In this document: one piece after another, positions 36,292-49,684 of the stretch
Numbering within the stretch: the stretch's first letter is position 1
Layout of the letters: every line of letters starts with the position of its first letter
The notes under the pieces: generated by a model
The model's input: only the letters and a program-made list of their open reading frames with translations
Databases searched by the model: none
Told to the model about the DNA's origin: nothing
Translations under genes and position numbers: made by a program
Source: Combretum micranthum
Taxonomy: Eukaryota > Streptophyta > Magnoliopsida > Myrtales > Combretaceae
Assembly: GCA_024138025.1 (NCBI GenBank)
Contig: JAMXBD010000364.1
Span: 806,001-870,000 of the forward strand
Length of the DNA: 64,000 nucleotides
Direction: 5' to 3'

Positions 36292-36500
36292 CCTAAGGCT
36301 TAGTTCAAGTATTTATCAAGGGTTGAATCAATCTATAACATCTCATTTTATGAGGGTGGTTAGATGTCTTCTATTAAGATAGTTTATGGAATGAAACCTC
36401 TAATATTATCAATTGATGTTAGAGAGACATTAAAATCATAGGTTATTGATGCGGAGTTAGTGGCCAGAGATAGTATTGATAGGGGTTATTTACTCTATTA
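36292..36500 (+). pseudogene. Decayed Ty3/gypsy pol, integrase C-terminal part
   Basis: Continues the remnant interrupted at 14792. Frames contain Y-N-T-S-F-Y and I-K-I-V-Y-G-M-K-P-L, matching the conserved integrase stretch that ends in V-Y-G-x-x-P-P in chromoviruses. The flanks of LTR D are TCTAA (14788-14792) and CCTAA (36292-36296), one base apart from a perfect 5-bp duplication. Confidence 0.7.
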
Positions 36501-36880
36501 ATTAGCTTCAAGTTTTGTTTACTTATGCAATTTTTCATTCTTTATTCAATGGAATTGGTACTTGATTAATAAGCATTTTCATTTTGGTTGACCAATGATG
36601 AATTCTCAACACTTTGATGAAGATAGATCAATTGAAGTGAAAAAATAGCAGATCAAGTCCCCATCACACTCATGATAACATTGATGATCTATTTGGATGC
36701 ATGATGGAAGCGATCATGGGCATGAAAGGGGAGAAGTATGAAGAGTAGTGAAGATCACGATCCCCATGTTGGCCGTGATGAGGACGATGACCTCTACTAC
36801 TCTTTGTTTGAGCCTCATGCCAGTCATGATATGAAGACAAGTCCATAGAAGTCTGAGGAGATCACGAGCCTTATCATGGC
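36501..36880 (+). other. Possible U3 of an old gypsy LTR, left of LTR F
   Basis: After the pol remnant there is a purine stretch (gaaaggggagaag, about 36725-36737) that could be a polypurine tract. It is surrounded by repeated words such as atcacgatcccc, ggccgtgatga and catgatatgaag. The sequence resumes after LTR F at 41248. Identity as an LTR is a guess from composition and position. Confidence 0.35.
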
Positions 36881-38033
36881 TGTAAACCCCTAAAATTTTC
36901 ATAATTCTTATAAAATAATCCAAGTCTAATACCAAAACCAAAACCTTAAAAATCGAGCCAAGTTAAAACCTAGTTCTAAATAAGATCAAACACGAGAATT
37001 CTTAATCTTGAGAAAAAAAGAACTCTCAAAACAAGAATAGAAAATTCAACTAACGGTTGAACCAACATCTGTACACCAAATCAAATCATTTATCCGATTC
37101 CTAACAGGCAAATCAAGACGATATATCCAAATAACGCTCGATAACGAAATACTAGGATCTTAAATCCTTCTGTGGATTTTAGAATAAAAAATCTCAATTT
37201 TCACCAAAAGTCAAACTGAGTCAACCCATAACGCTAGACTCGGTTAAACGATCCCGAGAACTAAAAACTATTAAATAATCATAAATAAAATGAGATAAAC
37301 CATAGACGTTGAACTAAAAATATAATACGGACAAAACCCCAAAATTTTATGATCTTATGAATAACTCAACAAAACCAGAAGTTAAGCCGGAACCCTAAAA
37401 GTCAACAAAACCTACAATAAACCCTAGTGTTTAAGATCCGACAATCCCGCGCTCTTAAACCCTAAACAACAAAATGGAAATAATTGTTGATAATAGTTCG
37501 TAATAATATAGGAAGCTTAAAAATATCATATTCGCGAATTTCTAGTGACCTTTAGATCCGAACGGGAACAGTTTTCAAAAACCGTATCCTGGTTCACCGA
37601 ACGGTAAAAATATTCCGTTAATACCAATAGACTTGTAAAAATATAAGGTTTTCAAAAATATCAGTTTTAGAATTTTTCGATAGTTAAAAATTACACATAT
37701 CGCATTTATACGTGTATTTTTATTACTACCGGTATTTTATTTGCCTAGTCTATTATTCATAGTACTTTTTTACTATTCATTACTATTCCTCTACCTCTAC
37801 TTTTTCTACTACCTATTCTTACACCTACATACCTATATCTTACAATTTTCTTTTCCCATAAAAATTTAACACCACATATTACTAAACTTCTCTTATACTT
37901 TTCTTCTAAAATTAATTTTTAATCAATTTTCTCTCTCCTTCTTTCCCATTGCCATCCACCTCCTCTCTCTCTTCACTCTCAATTATTTTCTTTTTCAATT
38001 AATTTAATTACATCTAAATTTCACTCCAAAATT

Positions 38034-38046
38034 CTATAAATACCCC
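38034..38046 (+). promoter_or_regulatory. TATA box of LTR F
   Basis: CTATAAATACCCC, the best-preserved core promoter of the family here, followed by a C/T-rich leader of about 210 nt that ends at the donor CTTTAG/GTAAAC. Confidence 0.65.
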
Positions 38047-40040
38047 ATTCCTCCTTCATTCTTTCACACAACTCATTCTACTACCAAAACTCTCTCAAAT
38101 TCACTACACAAATACTCTCCACAAAATTTCTCTCTACCAAAACTCTCTTAAACCAATTATTCATAAAAATCCTTCTTTATACACAAACTATCTACCACAT
38201 ATCACTACCCACATAATACCCTATTCATCTACCATCTTCATACCATATAAACACTTTAGGTAAACTTCTTCTAACCATTTATTTCCTATTCCATATAACT
38301 TAACATGACTATGGTGTTGTTTTGAAACTCATATGAGTAGTAAAAGTAACAACGTGTTCGTGTTTTGTTCTTGTACATGAAATTCAAATTTTATTTTGTT
38401 GTTACTATGTTCATATATATGTTGATTTTATTGTTGTTATTATGCTAATTCTTATTCATATCTAACTAAATATATTTATGTATTTATATATAATCTTCAG
38501 AGCATATAAGCTCACTTGTTATTTATTTAATTTCATTCTTTGCAATTTATTTAATTCATGCTCTTTTAAGACTAGTCTTTCTAGCCTTAGACTTGTCCAT
38601 ATTAAGTCAAAACAACCTTTTCTTTATTTTCTTTATTCTTTTTGGGACTAGTCTATTCTTAGTCTCAGGATGCCTTGATGAAGCTAAGGTTCCAAATACT
38701 TGATATTTTTATTATCTTGCATATTATTATTTGTTTCTAGTATTTTTCTCATATTCTTATTATTTTATATGCTCATAATACATGCATCTACATAATAATA
38801 TTGTCTCGACTAAATTTAAAAGTATAATTTTACTTTATTAAAGGAACTTGAGACTAAATTCTCTATTATATAACTTGTCATTAAATAATGGAGTTATTAT
38901 CAACAACATAGAAATGGAATAATATAAGTTTTCTCAAAGTTTTCTTAAATAACAAAGATAGCTTTATCAAGGAAATATAAGAAATAAACACTTTCCTTTT
39001 ATAATATGGTAACCTAAGTTTAGTAAAAGAATTTGTTAAAGTTTTCATAAAAAGCTTAAGATTGAACTCTTTTTAACTCTATAACAAAACCATGAAGCGA
39101 ACTAGTTTCTAAAGTTAAGATAAAATCAACCCATAAAATTATAAACCCACTTAGGAAAATAATGAATTTCAAGTTTCTAAAGAAGTAATTTATTTTCAAA
39201 GAATGTAAATATGATATGATAAAAAACAAAGGATTTTATCAATAAAGAGGATTCTTTTCAAATAAAATTTGTAGAGGAAATAAAAGACCAAGTTTTAGAA
39301 AACAAGAACTTATATGTTGAGCAAGAAATATAAAAAGGAAAAGACTCATTTTCTAAGACCATTCTAAATGTAAATTTATAAATAGTTCATCAACAACTTA
39401 ATAAACTTTTGATAATTTTGATCTTTCATCACTATAAGTAAAAAAATTATAAAGGACTAAAGTTAAAGAAAAATTTACTTGATTTGGAAAATGGAATGAG
39501 GAAAATAAAATAAGAATATACTCATTTATAATAACCTAGGAAAATGCAAGGTTTCTTCAAAATACTTGAAAAGAAATTTGTCAAAGTTAAGTTTTAACAC
39601 TTTAAAATGAATTGTTTTATGAAATAAATTGTTGAGACACTGCCATTAGAATTTTTGCATATAAAGTGAGCTTATCTATATACTCAAGGGATTTATCAAT
39701 CATATATATATATATATATATTTACTAAAAAATTTTGAATGAAGTTGAGTTGGAAAATTGTTTCGCAAAACCTAGAAATATTCGTTTTGAATCTGTACCC
39801 TATGGTTTCAGAACCCAAATGACCTTATATGACAAAAATAACCTTAGAAATGGATAGATCTTTTCGAATAGGTAGAAAACGATATATTATATGCGAACTT
39901 CCAAGTTAAAATGAGCAAGTTATGGCCATTTTAAATTGGAATTTCATTCTATACGATTTTGAAGAACATAGTGAAATAGAATTAGAAAGTTTAAGTAGAA
40001 TTTCTAGGAAATACTCATCGCGGGTATTTCTTTTGTCTAG

Positions 40041-40103
40041 GTGACGTTACGAGGTTATCCTTCCTTAAGATTGCAACGACTAAAAAGATTGTGAAATGAA
40101 CGA
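40041..40103 (+). other. Predicted LTR exon 2 (copy F), 63 nt, decayed
   Basis: Good acceptor (TTTTGTCTAG/GTGAC) and donor (CGA/GTAAGT), with ATG at 40096-40098, but the acidic tail is no longer readable. This is the most decayed coding version while the splice sites persist. Confidence 0.45.
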
Positions 40104-41247
40104 GTAAGTTATCCCTCTTAATTTCATTACCTTACTTATGCTTGTAAAGTAGTGGCATTAGCATACTAAGAAAAGATAAAAATGGATATGTATGAGAAAT
40201 TTGGGGATATATATATATATATATATGTTATTCTATGCTTACGTGTGAAATGAGAATTAAGAATATTGCAACTTCAAATTGTCTGTTTAAGTGTTTTGTT
40301 TACTTACTTATATGATTGCTTATTGCTTGCCAAATTGATTGATCACCTCCTAATAAACCTTAATAAGGTTTGGCTTAAGAAAAATAAAACACTCACTCAT
40401 AGCATCCATCGAGTCACATCTCTTTTGGAAGGTTGCTACTCCTACGCGTAGAGTTGGATTGGCTGCTATCGTGGTGGGACACGGGTCATGTTCCTTCCTA
40501 AAGAATCAAAATCGCCTAGGGAATGCGACTCTACGTTCGGAGCCGAACCAACCAAACGCTTTGGGTAGGGACCTGGGGACTAGCAGTAGAAGGTCGCAGA
40601 TCTTCATCACCAATTCTTTAACCTTTGATATAGAGGGATAAATCTATTCTATATATGGTTTCTGGATAACTATATATATTTGTGTAATCACGTGATTGTT
40701 GCATTGTATGCATAGCATATGTGTGAAAATTTAAATGAATTTGTTTGAAAGCATGGTGCGAATGATAGGGAATACCTCACTAAGCTAGTTGTAAGCTTAT
40801 ACCCCTATAGATTTTGTTGAAACATGTATACCCATGGCTTAAATCGAAGATCATGACGTTAAGGAAGTCATGGAAGGATGTTAAACTTTTATGAAGGCAA
40901 TGGGAACATAAATTGAAGTTACTTTGTAAGGTTCCTTATATGTAATGTATGCTTTGTTAGTGTTTTGGAAATTCTAAGAAGTATATTTATTTTGACTTGA
41001 AGACAATAGAGGGATATGTCCCTCAGAATTGTAATTTACCATATTTATATTTTATGATAAGTATTCTCTTTGTCTTGTTACTTAATCATTATCAATATAA
41101 ATTTCACTACTCCGATGCGTTCCTTTGGTTGTGATGTACGCCTTGTACATGATATGGAAGCCTTCATATGACTGAGGTAGTCATTCTTAAGCTTTAGTAT
41201 TGTGTACGTCGGATTGCCACGTTTAGGGTACCCCTCGAGGTGTAACA

Positions 41248-42463
41248 ATGGCCATGATGATATGAAGATATCACTTTATAATGTGCAAGGATCATGTCTG
41301 TGTAATAGTTGTTATCAATAGGGAAACATATCTAGTTGCTGTGTTAAGGGTTTTTACCATGTTATGATAGGCCACTAGAATTTCTTATTAAGGAGATCAT
41401 TGGTGACATCACATCCATGATTTGCCTTACATATGTGACTTATGAGAGATAATGGTCCGAGTCCCAACTGTGATGGTTGTTATGACTTGCACAATTTCCA
41501 TACTATATGTAGTTTAATTACTCCTTCAAGAGGGATGAAGGCCGACCAAGATGATGGTATGCCAATTAGACATGTCTGGTCACCTATGATATATAAATAA
41601 GAGATCCAAACATTATAAAGGAGGAAATCATTCATTATTGTAACCCAAACCATTGCCATTTGTCTTGTGAGTGTATATTGCATCAGTTGTTGTTGTGATT
41701 GTCAAAGAGTGTGTCAATTTTATGTACTTTCTTTTAGAGATTCTTGAGAGGGAAATGAAGAGGAATATTAATGTAATCATCGTGTATCAAACATCCACAA
41801 TCATTCAGTGAAAAGGGATTATTCTTATGTTCCCTTGCTTTTAGTCATATAAAGTTTCTTTCATGTTTACGTCTTGTATAATGCAACAACATGTACTAGT
41901 ATGAATTCATCATTAAACATTGTTGATTTCCTTAATTCTTATAGTTGATCTTCATGTATACTAATTCTTTATAGTGCACCATGGAGGGTTAGGTTAGATT
42001 TATTCAATAACAGATTGAGAAGTCATTCCATTGAATAGATCTAGGCTATAGGGAGAGATTACTGATAATTCTAGAGATAGGATAGTGAAATCTTCTACTA
42101 ACTTTTATTACTATTATTATGAATTCCTAAACTTAATGTAACCTTAATTTGCTATTAACAAAGAAGAGATTCCAATGGATAAGGTTAAGGCTAGATATCA
42201 ATGATCTTGAAGAAGACATTGACATATTTATTGAATTTAGTAGTCAGGGAAAATAACAATAATATTTTGGTATAATTAATGTGCATGTCTAAGATAATTG
42301 GTGAAGCAAGTCTAGTTTCTTTACTTTGTATCATTTGTAAGGTAATTTGCTAAATTACAATAGTGTATTGTTATCTATAGGACTTTAGTAGTGTAGTTGA
42401 TAATCTATAATTTACTTGATTTAATTTATAAGCTAGATAATAGTTAAGAAGGCAAACACTAGT
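41248..42463 (+). other. Probable R/U5 part of an old gypsy-type LTR
   Basis: Continues the sequence left of LTR F. A TATA-like box (gatatataaataag, about 41589-41602) is followed by a transcript-leader-like stretch with no long frame. The continuation after LTR G (46731-46800, gatcgtataatttactcc... attgcacttac) resembles the ends of Tat/Athila-type LTRs as I recall them. No protein coding seen. Confidence 0.35.
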
Positions 42464-45400
42464 TGTAAGCCCCGGAAAATTTTAGTACATAATTCCAAAA
42501 TAAATATTTAAAATAAACTTTAAAAATGACTCCCAATTTAAAATCGAATTTCTACTAGTCCGAAATCTTGAACAAATCCAGAAAATTTCTTAATATTGAA
42601 GCAAAAGAAAATCCTTAAAAGTAACATAAGAATATAACAATCTTCAAATCCAAAACCATTACGTATAACAAATTTTATGCTTAATCTTGACTTATAAAAT
42701 CAGGTAACATAGAACCTAAAAACAGTTTATTAAACAGTAGTAACGATAAACCTTCCGATATAAAACCTGGTTTAAGAATTCCGAAAGCATTAAGAGATAT
42801 TAAATACTTACAAAAATAAAATAATAAATAAATATTCTCAAATTAAATATTTTGTATAAATATAAAACATCAGTTTCCATTTTGGAAAAGATCTAAATCG
42901 GAAAGTCGACCGAAAAACCTAAGTCAACAAATTCCCAAGAAACCCTAGTAGTTTAGATCCTGCAATTTTGTATTCCTAAACTAGGGAGTCGAAAAATGAA
43001 TAAAATGTGTAGTTTGGATTGTATTAATACTAGGACGCTTTAAAGGATAGGAGTAGCGGATTTTCGATCTATTTTGAACCCGATCGAGTATAGACTTCGA
43101 AAAGCGTACCCCAAGATTAAAAATATTAAATATATGGTATTAGTACCATTAGGCTTGTAATTTCATAAGAATTCCAAGTGTATCAGTTATATAATTCTTC
43201 GGGTTGCATATAAACCCGATTTTTCTAGTGACCGAGTAAACTCCGTAAATCGAAAACCAAAACCCTAAATAGGATTAGTACAAGCAACCTAGGAACCCTA
43301 GGTCCGACTTTTCTTCGATTTCTATATAAAGAATCTCTATCGAATAAATTAATGTGAATTATTTTTTTTAAAGAATATTTCAAATCATAAAAAGTTTTGA
43401 TTTTGAAAATTTTTCTATTCCGGGCTTTCCCGAGCTTCATTACGGAAAAGCGAGCCCCAGAACTAGAAACTTAGAAAAATATTCCGAAATACTCTTTAGA
43501 ACTGAAATTTTAAAAGGAATTCAAAAATATATGTTTTATAGTTTTTCAGGTTATAAAAATTACAGTTATAGCGTTTTTCTCATATTTTCTTTAGTACTGG
43601 TAAAGTGGATGTCTTATCTACTATTTACTACTATTTATAAGTACAACCTACTATACACACAACCCATACCCTAGTCTTACATCTTTACAAACACTCATTA
43701 TATTTTCTTTTCCAAGAAATTATTGTCTCTTAAATAAATTATTACATTTAACACTTTTATTACATGAATTTCAATTTTCAAACAAATTTAACTCTCCCTC
43801 TCTCTTCCCCCTCTTTTGGCCGGCGCATGAACCCCCATTTTTACCTCCAAATTGATTTATTTTATCTCCTTTTATTACTTAAAACAAACCCTAATTCGCT
43901 TAATATAAATAATCCTTTACTTTCTCTCTCCTTCACTTTATTTCATTTGTTCCAAAAGCTCTCAAAGCCTTCTCATTTCCTCCCTCTTGCCGTGAGCTTT
44001 CTTTCCCCTCACACACACACACACACACAAAAAGCTTCATTTCTTCTTCATTTCTCATCTATTTTAAGCTTTAGGTGATAATTCTTGAGCTTTCCTACCT
44101 ATTAATCTTGTAATGGCAAGATTATTCATGAATGTTTTCAATCTAGGTCCCCATGAGCACTTGCTAGGGACAAGAAAATGCTACTACATGAATATCAAGC
44201 CATCACAAGAGTAGATCTTATGTTTGATTAAGTTTTTGTTGAAATATCTTCATGTTCATGCATGTAGGAGTAGAATAAAGTAGAGATCTAGCATAAAAAT
44301 CCCATGTTTATGCTTTTAAACTACATTTCATGCATCATGAGTAGTAGATCTAGCCTCTAGATGCTCATACCATACTTGACATTTATGATCTTGTGGATAA
44401 TTTATGTTATCATGCATTAATGCTCATAAAGGCTTTGTTTTGTATATATAGATGTTGTAGTTGGTAGATCCTTAGGCAAATAAAACAAGGAACTTACAAA
44501 GTAAAAGTTTTTGTTTGAAATATTTAAAGACAAATTCGTATGGTTTCAAGGACCTATTTTGAAAACCTTTTTATCAACCTTAAAACTCATGTTTTATGTG
44601 AAAAATGAAGGATATAGGTAATAGGTATCCTTAAGTAGTAATTTTTATAAGTTGAAATGAGTTTTGATGAAAATAATGTATAAAACAAGAAGTGGAATCT
44701 AGATGAAAAATTTTGAGTTAGTAGTCAACATATGAAATTCGTAATTTTGAATGTAGGCCATAAGAACACCTATCATCTAAGCTCAAAATGGAAGTTTTAT
44801 GTATTAAATGGAGTCCTTAGGTAATAGGTATCTTAAAGTCTTAAATTTTGATGCAATAAACAAGTTCTTCCCAAAGGAATCATTCAAAAATTTAATTTCA
44901 AGAAATTCGGATTTTTGGATCAATCCTATTTGAAAATCTATTTGCAAAGTGTAAAATGCAAGTTTTTATGTAGAAATGAAGGCTTGGGTACTAGGTATAA
45001 TGAAGATCCAATTTGAACAAGGATAACTTGATTTTCTTAAGAAAATAAATCCAAAACAAATGGGATGGTCAAAGTTAGGAAACTAGTTTTCTTGAAAGTA
45101 TATAGGCATGGAGTTTTACAAATAAAAAGTTTTCTCAAATTTCCTTTTAGTAAATAATGTCAAAAGCATGCATGCATCAAGTTCATATCATGTCATTCAT
45201 GATAGGAAATCATCAATATTGCATGTGTAGTTAAACTATATGCTAGAAACATCACAAACATTCATAAAACTATTTTTCAGAATCGAAATATTCGACCAAT
45301 CAGAACTGGTCAGCTTATTTCGTGACCTAAACATTTTCACAACTTGGAAATAATATTAGGAATAGATAGATCTTTCGAAGTAGATAGGAATAGGTATATT

Positions 45401-46730
45401 ATATGCTCAATTCCGAGTTAAAATGAGTTAGATATGGTCATTTAAAGTTAGGACTTTAACTTATGTGGGAATTGACGAACTTAGTAATTAGAATTGTTAA
45501 GTTATTAGAACTTTATAAGAAATACTCATTTCGGGTATTCCTTGTCCTTAGGTGAATTGGAGGACAGATTTCCACTCCCCGAGGACTACTACGACTAGTG
45601 GATTTTTCTCCATGGCCGAGTGAGTTCATTTCTTAAATAGTTATGCTTATGTATATGCTTGTAATCGTAGTGGCATTATAATTATGAAAAGTTAAAATTA
45701 AGATGAATTGTGATCTAATCTTGGTTGAATGAATGATAAGTATATCGAGGCGAGACTTGTTGAAAAATCCTTGTATGAGCTAGTATAGACTTGGATTGTT
45801 TGAAATTCTCTATGATCGCACTTAATCTGCTTAATTAATATGGCATGATTATACGAATAAACTGTACATGCATATCATGTAGTGAGTCACATTGCATAAG
45901 TTGTTATACCTTTGTGGGAAAAAGGCATAATAATTTGGGCAACGAGGGGCGTGTAAACTCGAGTGTTGGCGTATGGGCTGGAATTGAAAACATGTGTGGA
46001 TGGCCACCTGTATCAACTATAGTAAAAATTTAAAAGTGGTGGATGGGCACCTGCATCAACCACAATAAGAAGTAAAAATAATTTAAATGTGGTCGTATGG
46101 GCCTGAACCACCTAACCCAAATGGAGGGCGTAAATCCATTCGACATAAAATTTCCGGATAGTCTTATATATTGTATGCTCATGTGTTTGTGCATTTCATA
46201 TGCCTGCTAATAACTTATTTGTTATCTATACCTTAGTCGAACACTAATTATTGGAAATGAAATCTCACTAAGCTCGCAAGCTTATACCCCAATAGTTTCC
46301 TATTGTAGTATAAATATTTGTGGCTATCTCCAAGGAGCCGTTATCATCAGGTACAACTCTTGGACATTAAGGAGCTTTTGATGAGGCCGGGACCTAGATG
46401 TAGGCACAGACTCCTAAATGAGTCTCCTAAATTGGTATTTGAAGGATAATATAAGAGACTTTGAGAGTCTGAGAACTCTTAATGTTTTGACGAGGGAATG
46501 CCCTTTAGATCATGTAATAGAATAAAATTAAATGTAACTGCTATGATTTACATTCTTGTTGCTATGTATGTCTCCTTAAACTATTTCGAAGCAAAGTATG
46601 GTCCCTATATGTTGAAAGTGAGCCTTACACCTGACATTCAAACTCATGGGAAGACTAAGGTTGCCTTACTTGAGTTTAAATGTCGAGTGTGGCGGACTGT
46701 CACGTTTAGGGTACCCTTTGGGGCGTGACA
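42464..46730 (+). mobile_element. Composite solo LTR G of the TGTAAACCCC family (4.27 kb)
   Basis: Starts TGTAAGCCCCGG and ends TTTGGGGCGTGACA, with perfect duplications CTAGT (42459-42463, 46731-46735). The first 0.77 kb repeats material found again right after: a second LTR-like start (gagtaaactccgtaaatcg) is near 43236, and blocks such as the one at 43090-43215 recur at 43445-43580. From 43236 to the end is 3.5 kb, a normal LTR length. Landmarks: GGCCGGC (43818-43824), donor TTTAG/GTGATA (44075), acceptor TTAG (45551), donor GTGAGT (45620). Confidence 0.85.
45552..45619 (+). other. Predicted LTR exon 2 (copy G), 68 nt
   Basis: Reads G-E-L-E-D-R-F-P-L-P-E-D-Y-Y-D then TAG. ATGGCC is at 45612-45614, then the donor GTGAGTT at 45620. 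One base shorter than the 69-nt copies, the change being after the stop. Confidence 0.6.
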
Positions 46731-46735
46731 CTAGT

Positions 46736-48306
46736 ACTTTCCGATTTCTGATGAGACGATCGTATAATTTACTCCTATACTGTATGCGAAAATTGCACTT
46801 ACCTAGCATTAACCAAATTGTAGGAACAAGATCATGAAACTTAATTTATTAAAATTAAGTTAGAAATCGCATAACCAAGTATTTTGTCCTCACACAAGGA
46901 CAATTTATTTAAAACTCAAAGTTGGATGATGAAGTATGTAGATACGCATATAACTAAAGTCTATTTTTCTGAAGGTGATGGAGTTTTTGTTAAAGTACAA
47001 CTTACCATCAAACATTAATCTCTAATCATACTTATCTTAAGTTATCAAAGCAGTTTTATAACCATTTTGCATTATACACAAGATTTGATGTTCTGACACA
47101 AACTTATGTTGTTGAAGTATGGTAAGATACATTATACTTTTCATGTATCTTGTTGAAAGCCTACTTATGGGTGAGATATAGTACCACTTTCTCTTCATAC
47201 AAAAGCTAGTAGGAATCACCCCTTATTAACACATTGTGTGCGTTGGATTATAGGCTAATTCTGTGGCACAAATAAGAGGTGCATCAATTGTTAATTCAAT
47301 GGACTTTATACATTTTTACTTAAGAAGATTTATACCTTTTTAGACAACTTTATGTAACATTTCACCTTAGGGACAAGGTTTTAATTCAACAAAGAGAGAA
47401 AAATGTTACAACCTAAAAATGACACAGAAAACTTCCACAATGGACAATAGACTATCAAATCCAAAATAAGCATATTCACAAGAGATAAAGATATATTGAA
47501 TAGAATTAACAACAAGATAGTTAATTGTAATAATATTGTAGTTAATTGTAATAGATTCATAATAAATGTAACTAAGAACTATTGAACACATACATAAACA
47601 AATAAAAGAAAGAAATGAAAAAGGTATCGAGATTTTACTCCTTGAAATATAGATTATTAGAGATTAACCGCTCAAACAAGCCATTCACTTGCACTGTCAT
47701 CACAAACACAAAACATTAGTATGCATTAAAAATTTATATCAACAAAGTAAGGGAGAGGGAGTTGTGGTTTATCTTTTCTGTAAATAATGACAATCAAAAG
47801 CAAAATTGAGGGTTGAAAATTTTAGTGGCTTTTATATTTTGATCAAGATTAATATCTTGTATAGAGTAAAAGGAGTTAGGCTAAAACAATAACTTGGGTT
47901 TAATAGATTGTCTTCAAAATCACTTCACTTGTAGATCCCACTCCCTTGATTTAGTTGAGGAGTTTTGCTGCCTTGAAGTAACAACTTGTTTGATAACTCG
48001 CTATAATTGCGAAGCAACACACAATACTTAGAGCCAATCAACCAGCATTAACTTTTTTCTCTTCTTTGTTTTGTTTTATAGATATATTTTTTCTTTCTTT
48101 ATATATCTATCCCCTTACAACCAAGAGGGATTTGAATGCAAGACAACTAACTTTCTTTTATTATATATACTAATAATAACAATTACAATAGAAATAATGT
48201 ACTTTTATCTTCAAGTATATTTAGATTGTGGGTCTATAATTCCAGTGATACTAACTAAATAAAAATGTTATAACTACCATAGAAATAACTCAAACATATG
48301 AGCAAT
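46736..48306. other. Non-coding stretch, no gene seen
   Basis: AT-rich DNA with a perfect 10-bp stem hairpin (46838-46861, aacttaattt with loop atta). The first 70 bp likely belong to the old LTR interrupted by LTR G. Nothing else is recognisable. Confidence 0.5.
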
Positions 48307-49258
48307 TACTAGTGGGAAGATGGCCAAAAGATGCAAAATTTTTCACCTTAGAATGCTAAAAATTCACCTCTTTTGGCTTACTGAGGTAAAGTTTTCACAT
48401 CAGTTGGTTCGCATTCAAAGGTTTGTTGTATTTGCCTAAAAGAGGTGAGAGTCACCTCATTAAAGCATATAGAGGCAAAACTCATCTCATCATATAATGA
48501 TGCCAGTATTGCCTCAAAATAAATGAGGTAAATTTCGCCTCTATCTTCGTCTAACGTGTTAAGTTAAACCAAAATAGAGGCTCACACGAACATTTTTTTT
48601 TTCATTTTTACACATTTTTTTTTTATTTTGATATATTTCCTTTTTTTTCTAGGATAGAATTTTTATATAAAAATCTTAATAGTTTATATTTTTTGTTATT
48701 TTTATGCCATAAAAATAATACTTGAAATAATAATATTTATATATTAGATATATGGTATTACTTATACTTACAATAATTATTCAGTTATTATATTATAATA
48801 AAATTTATTAAAAAAATTTATAAATATTCGCAAAAATGTACAAATAAGTGATATTTTTATACCGTTCAAATAGTAGAGTACATGATTTCAAGTTACCTGA
48901 ACACTTCAAAAATAAGAATAATATATTGGTTAGTATGTGAAGTTATATGTTGTTGTAAAAGTAATTAAAGAACAAACATCTTACTTGATCGGTGTTAAAA
49001 AATGCATCATTAGAAGTGGCCAGAGACTGGAACATCACTGAAAAAGATGAATGAAACTTAAATGGAAGAGAAAATTTTGACTAAATGAAGGAAAAAAGTG
49101 AGGGAAATTTAAAGCGAGAAGGAGTTGGCATGGGTGGAGTTTATATAAAGGTAAAGTGAGGTGAGTCTCGCCTCTTATTAGTTGAGACAAAACTTGCTAC
49201 TAACGAGACTAGAGAGGCGAAACTCGGTTCAAAATCTAAATTTTATTTTCTACCAGCA
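48307..49258. mobile_element. CACTA-like non-autonomous DNA element (0.95 kb)
   Basis: The left end reads tactagtgggaag; the reverse complement of the right end reads tgctggtagaaaa. Both are close to CACTAGTGGGAA/CACTGGTAGAAA after C-to-T and A-to-G changes. Subterminal inverted words built on gaggtgagagtcacctc and gaggcgaaactcgcctc occur several times at both ends, as in CACTA (En/Spm) elements. No transposase. The 3-bp duplication is not clear (aat left, ttt right). Confidence 0.6.
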
Positions 49259-49684
49259 TTTGGAAAACATGGGTTGTTTTCATATATTTTACAAAAATAT
49301 ATAGTAATATTGTATATACTAGTTTTTTTAAATAATATATAAATGTATACTAAAACTATATGTTAATATATATTAATATATTTTAAAATATATTAGTATA
49401 TATATACACATTATAAAGTATTAAATTAATATATATTAATATTTTTGTTAGTGGTATATATTTATATATGTATATTAATTATATCAATGTAATGTATATT
49501 AATATAACTATGCCATTTATATATATATAAATATAATATTTTATAAATCATCATCATGACACATAGTACAAACCAACAATTTGAGGAAAACATGTGAATA
49601 TATTATATGTCGTATGAGCAAAACATATAGATATGCCACATGTGGTAAAATCCTCTATACGCTAGTCGAGCTTGCCAAACATAT
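49259..49684. other. AT-rich stretch, no gene seen
   Basis: TATATA-rich DNA up to about 49550, then ordinary sequence to the insertion site of LTR H. Confidence 0.6.

Larger units (their letters stand above)
36881..41247 (+). mobile_element. Solo LTR F of the TGTAAACCCC family (4.37 kb)
   Basis: Starts TGTAAACCCC and ends CTCGAGGTGTAACA (decayed GGGGCGTGACA), with perfect duplications ATGGC (36876-36880, 41248-41252). Longer than C and E because about 450 bp of extra sequence sits between the first 30 bp and the block shared with other copies; a second start-like word (caaaaccccaaaatttt) occurs near 37333. TATA box CTATAAATACCCC 38034-38046, donor CTTTAG/GTAAAC (38260), GACTAGTC block (about 38565-38600), hairpin near 39903, acceptor (40040), second donor GTAAGT (40104). 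Confidence 0.9.

Noticed and set aside
43764..44078. 104-codon frame in LTR G
   Set aside because: Again the CT-rich promoter and leader read in one frame, with a His-Thr run from an AC microsatellite.
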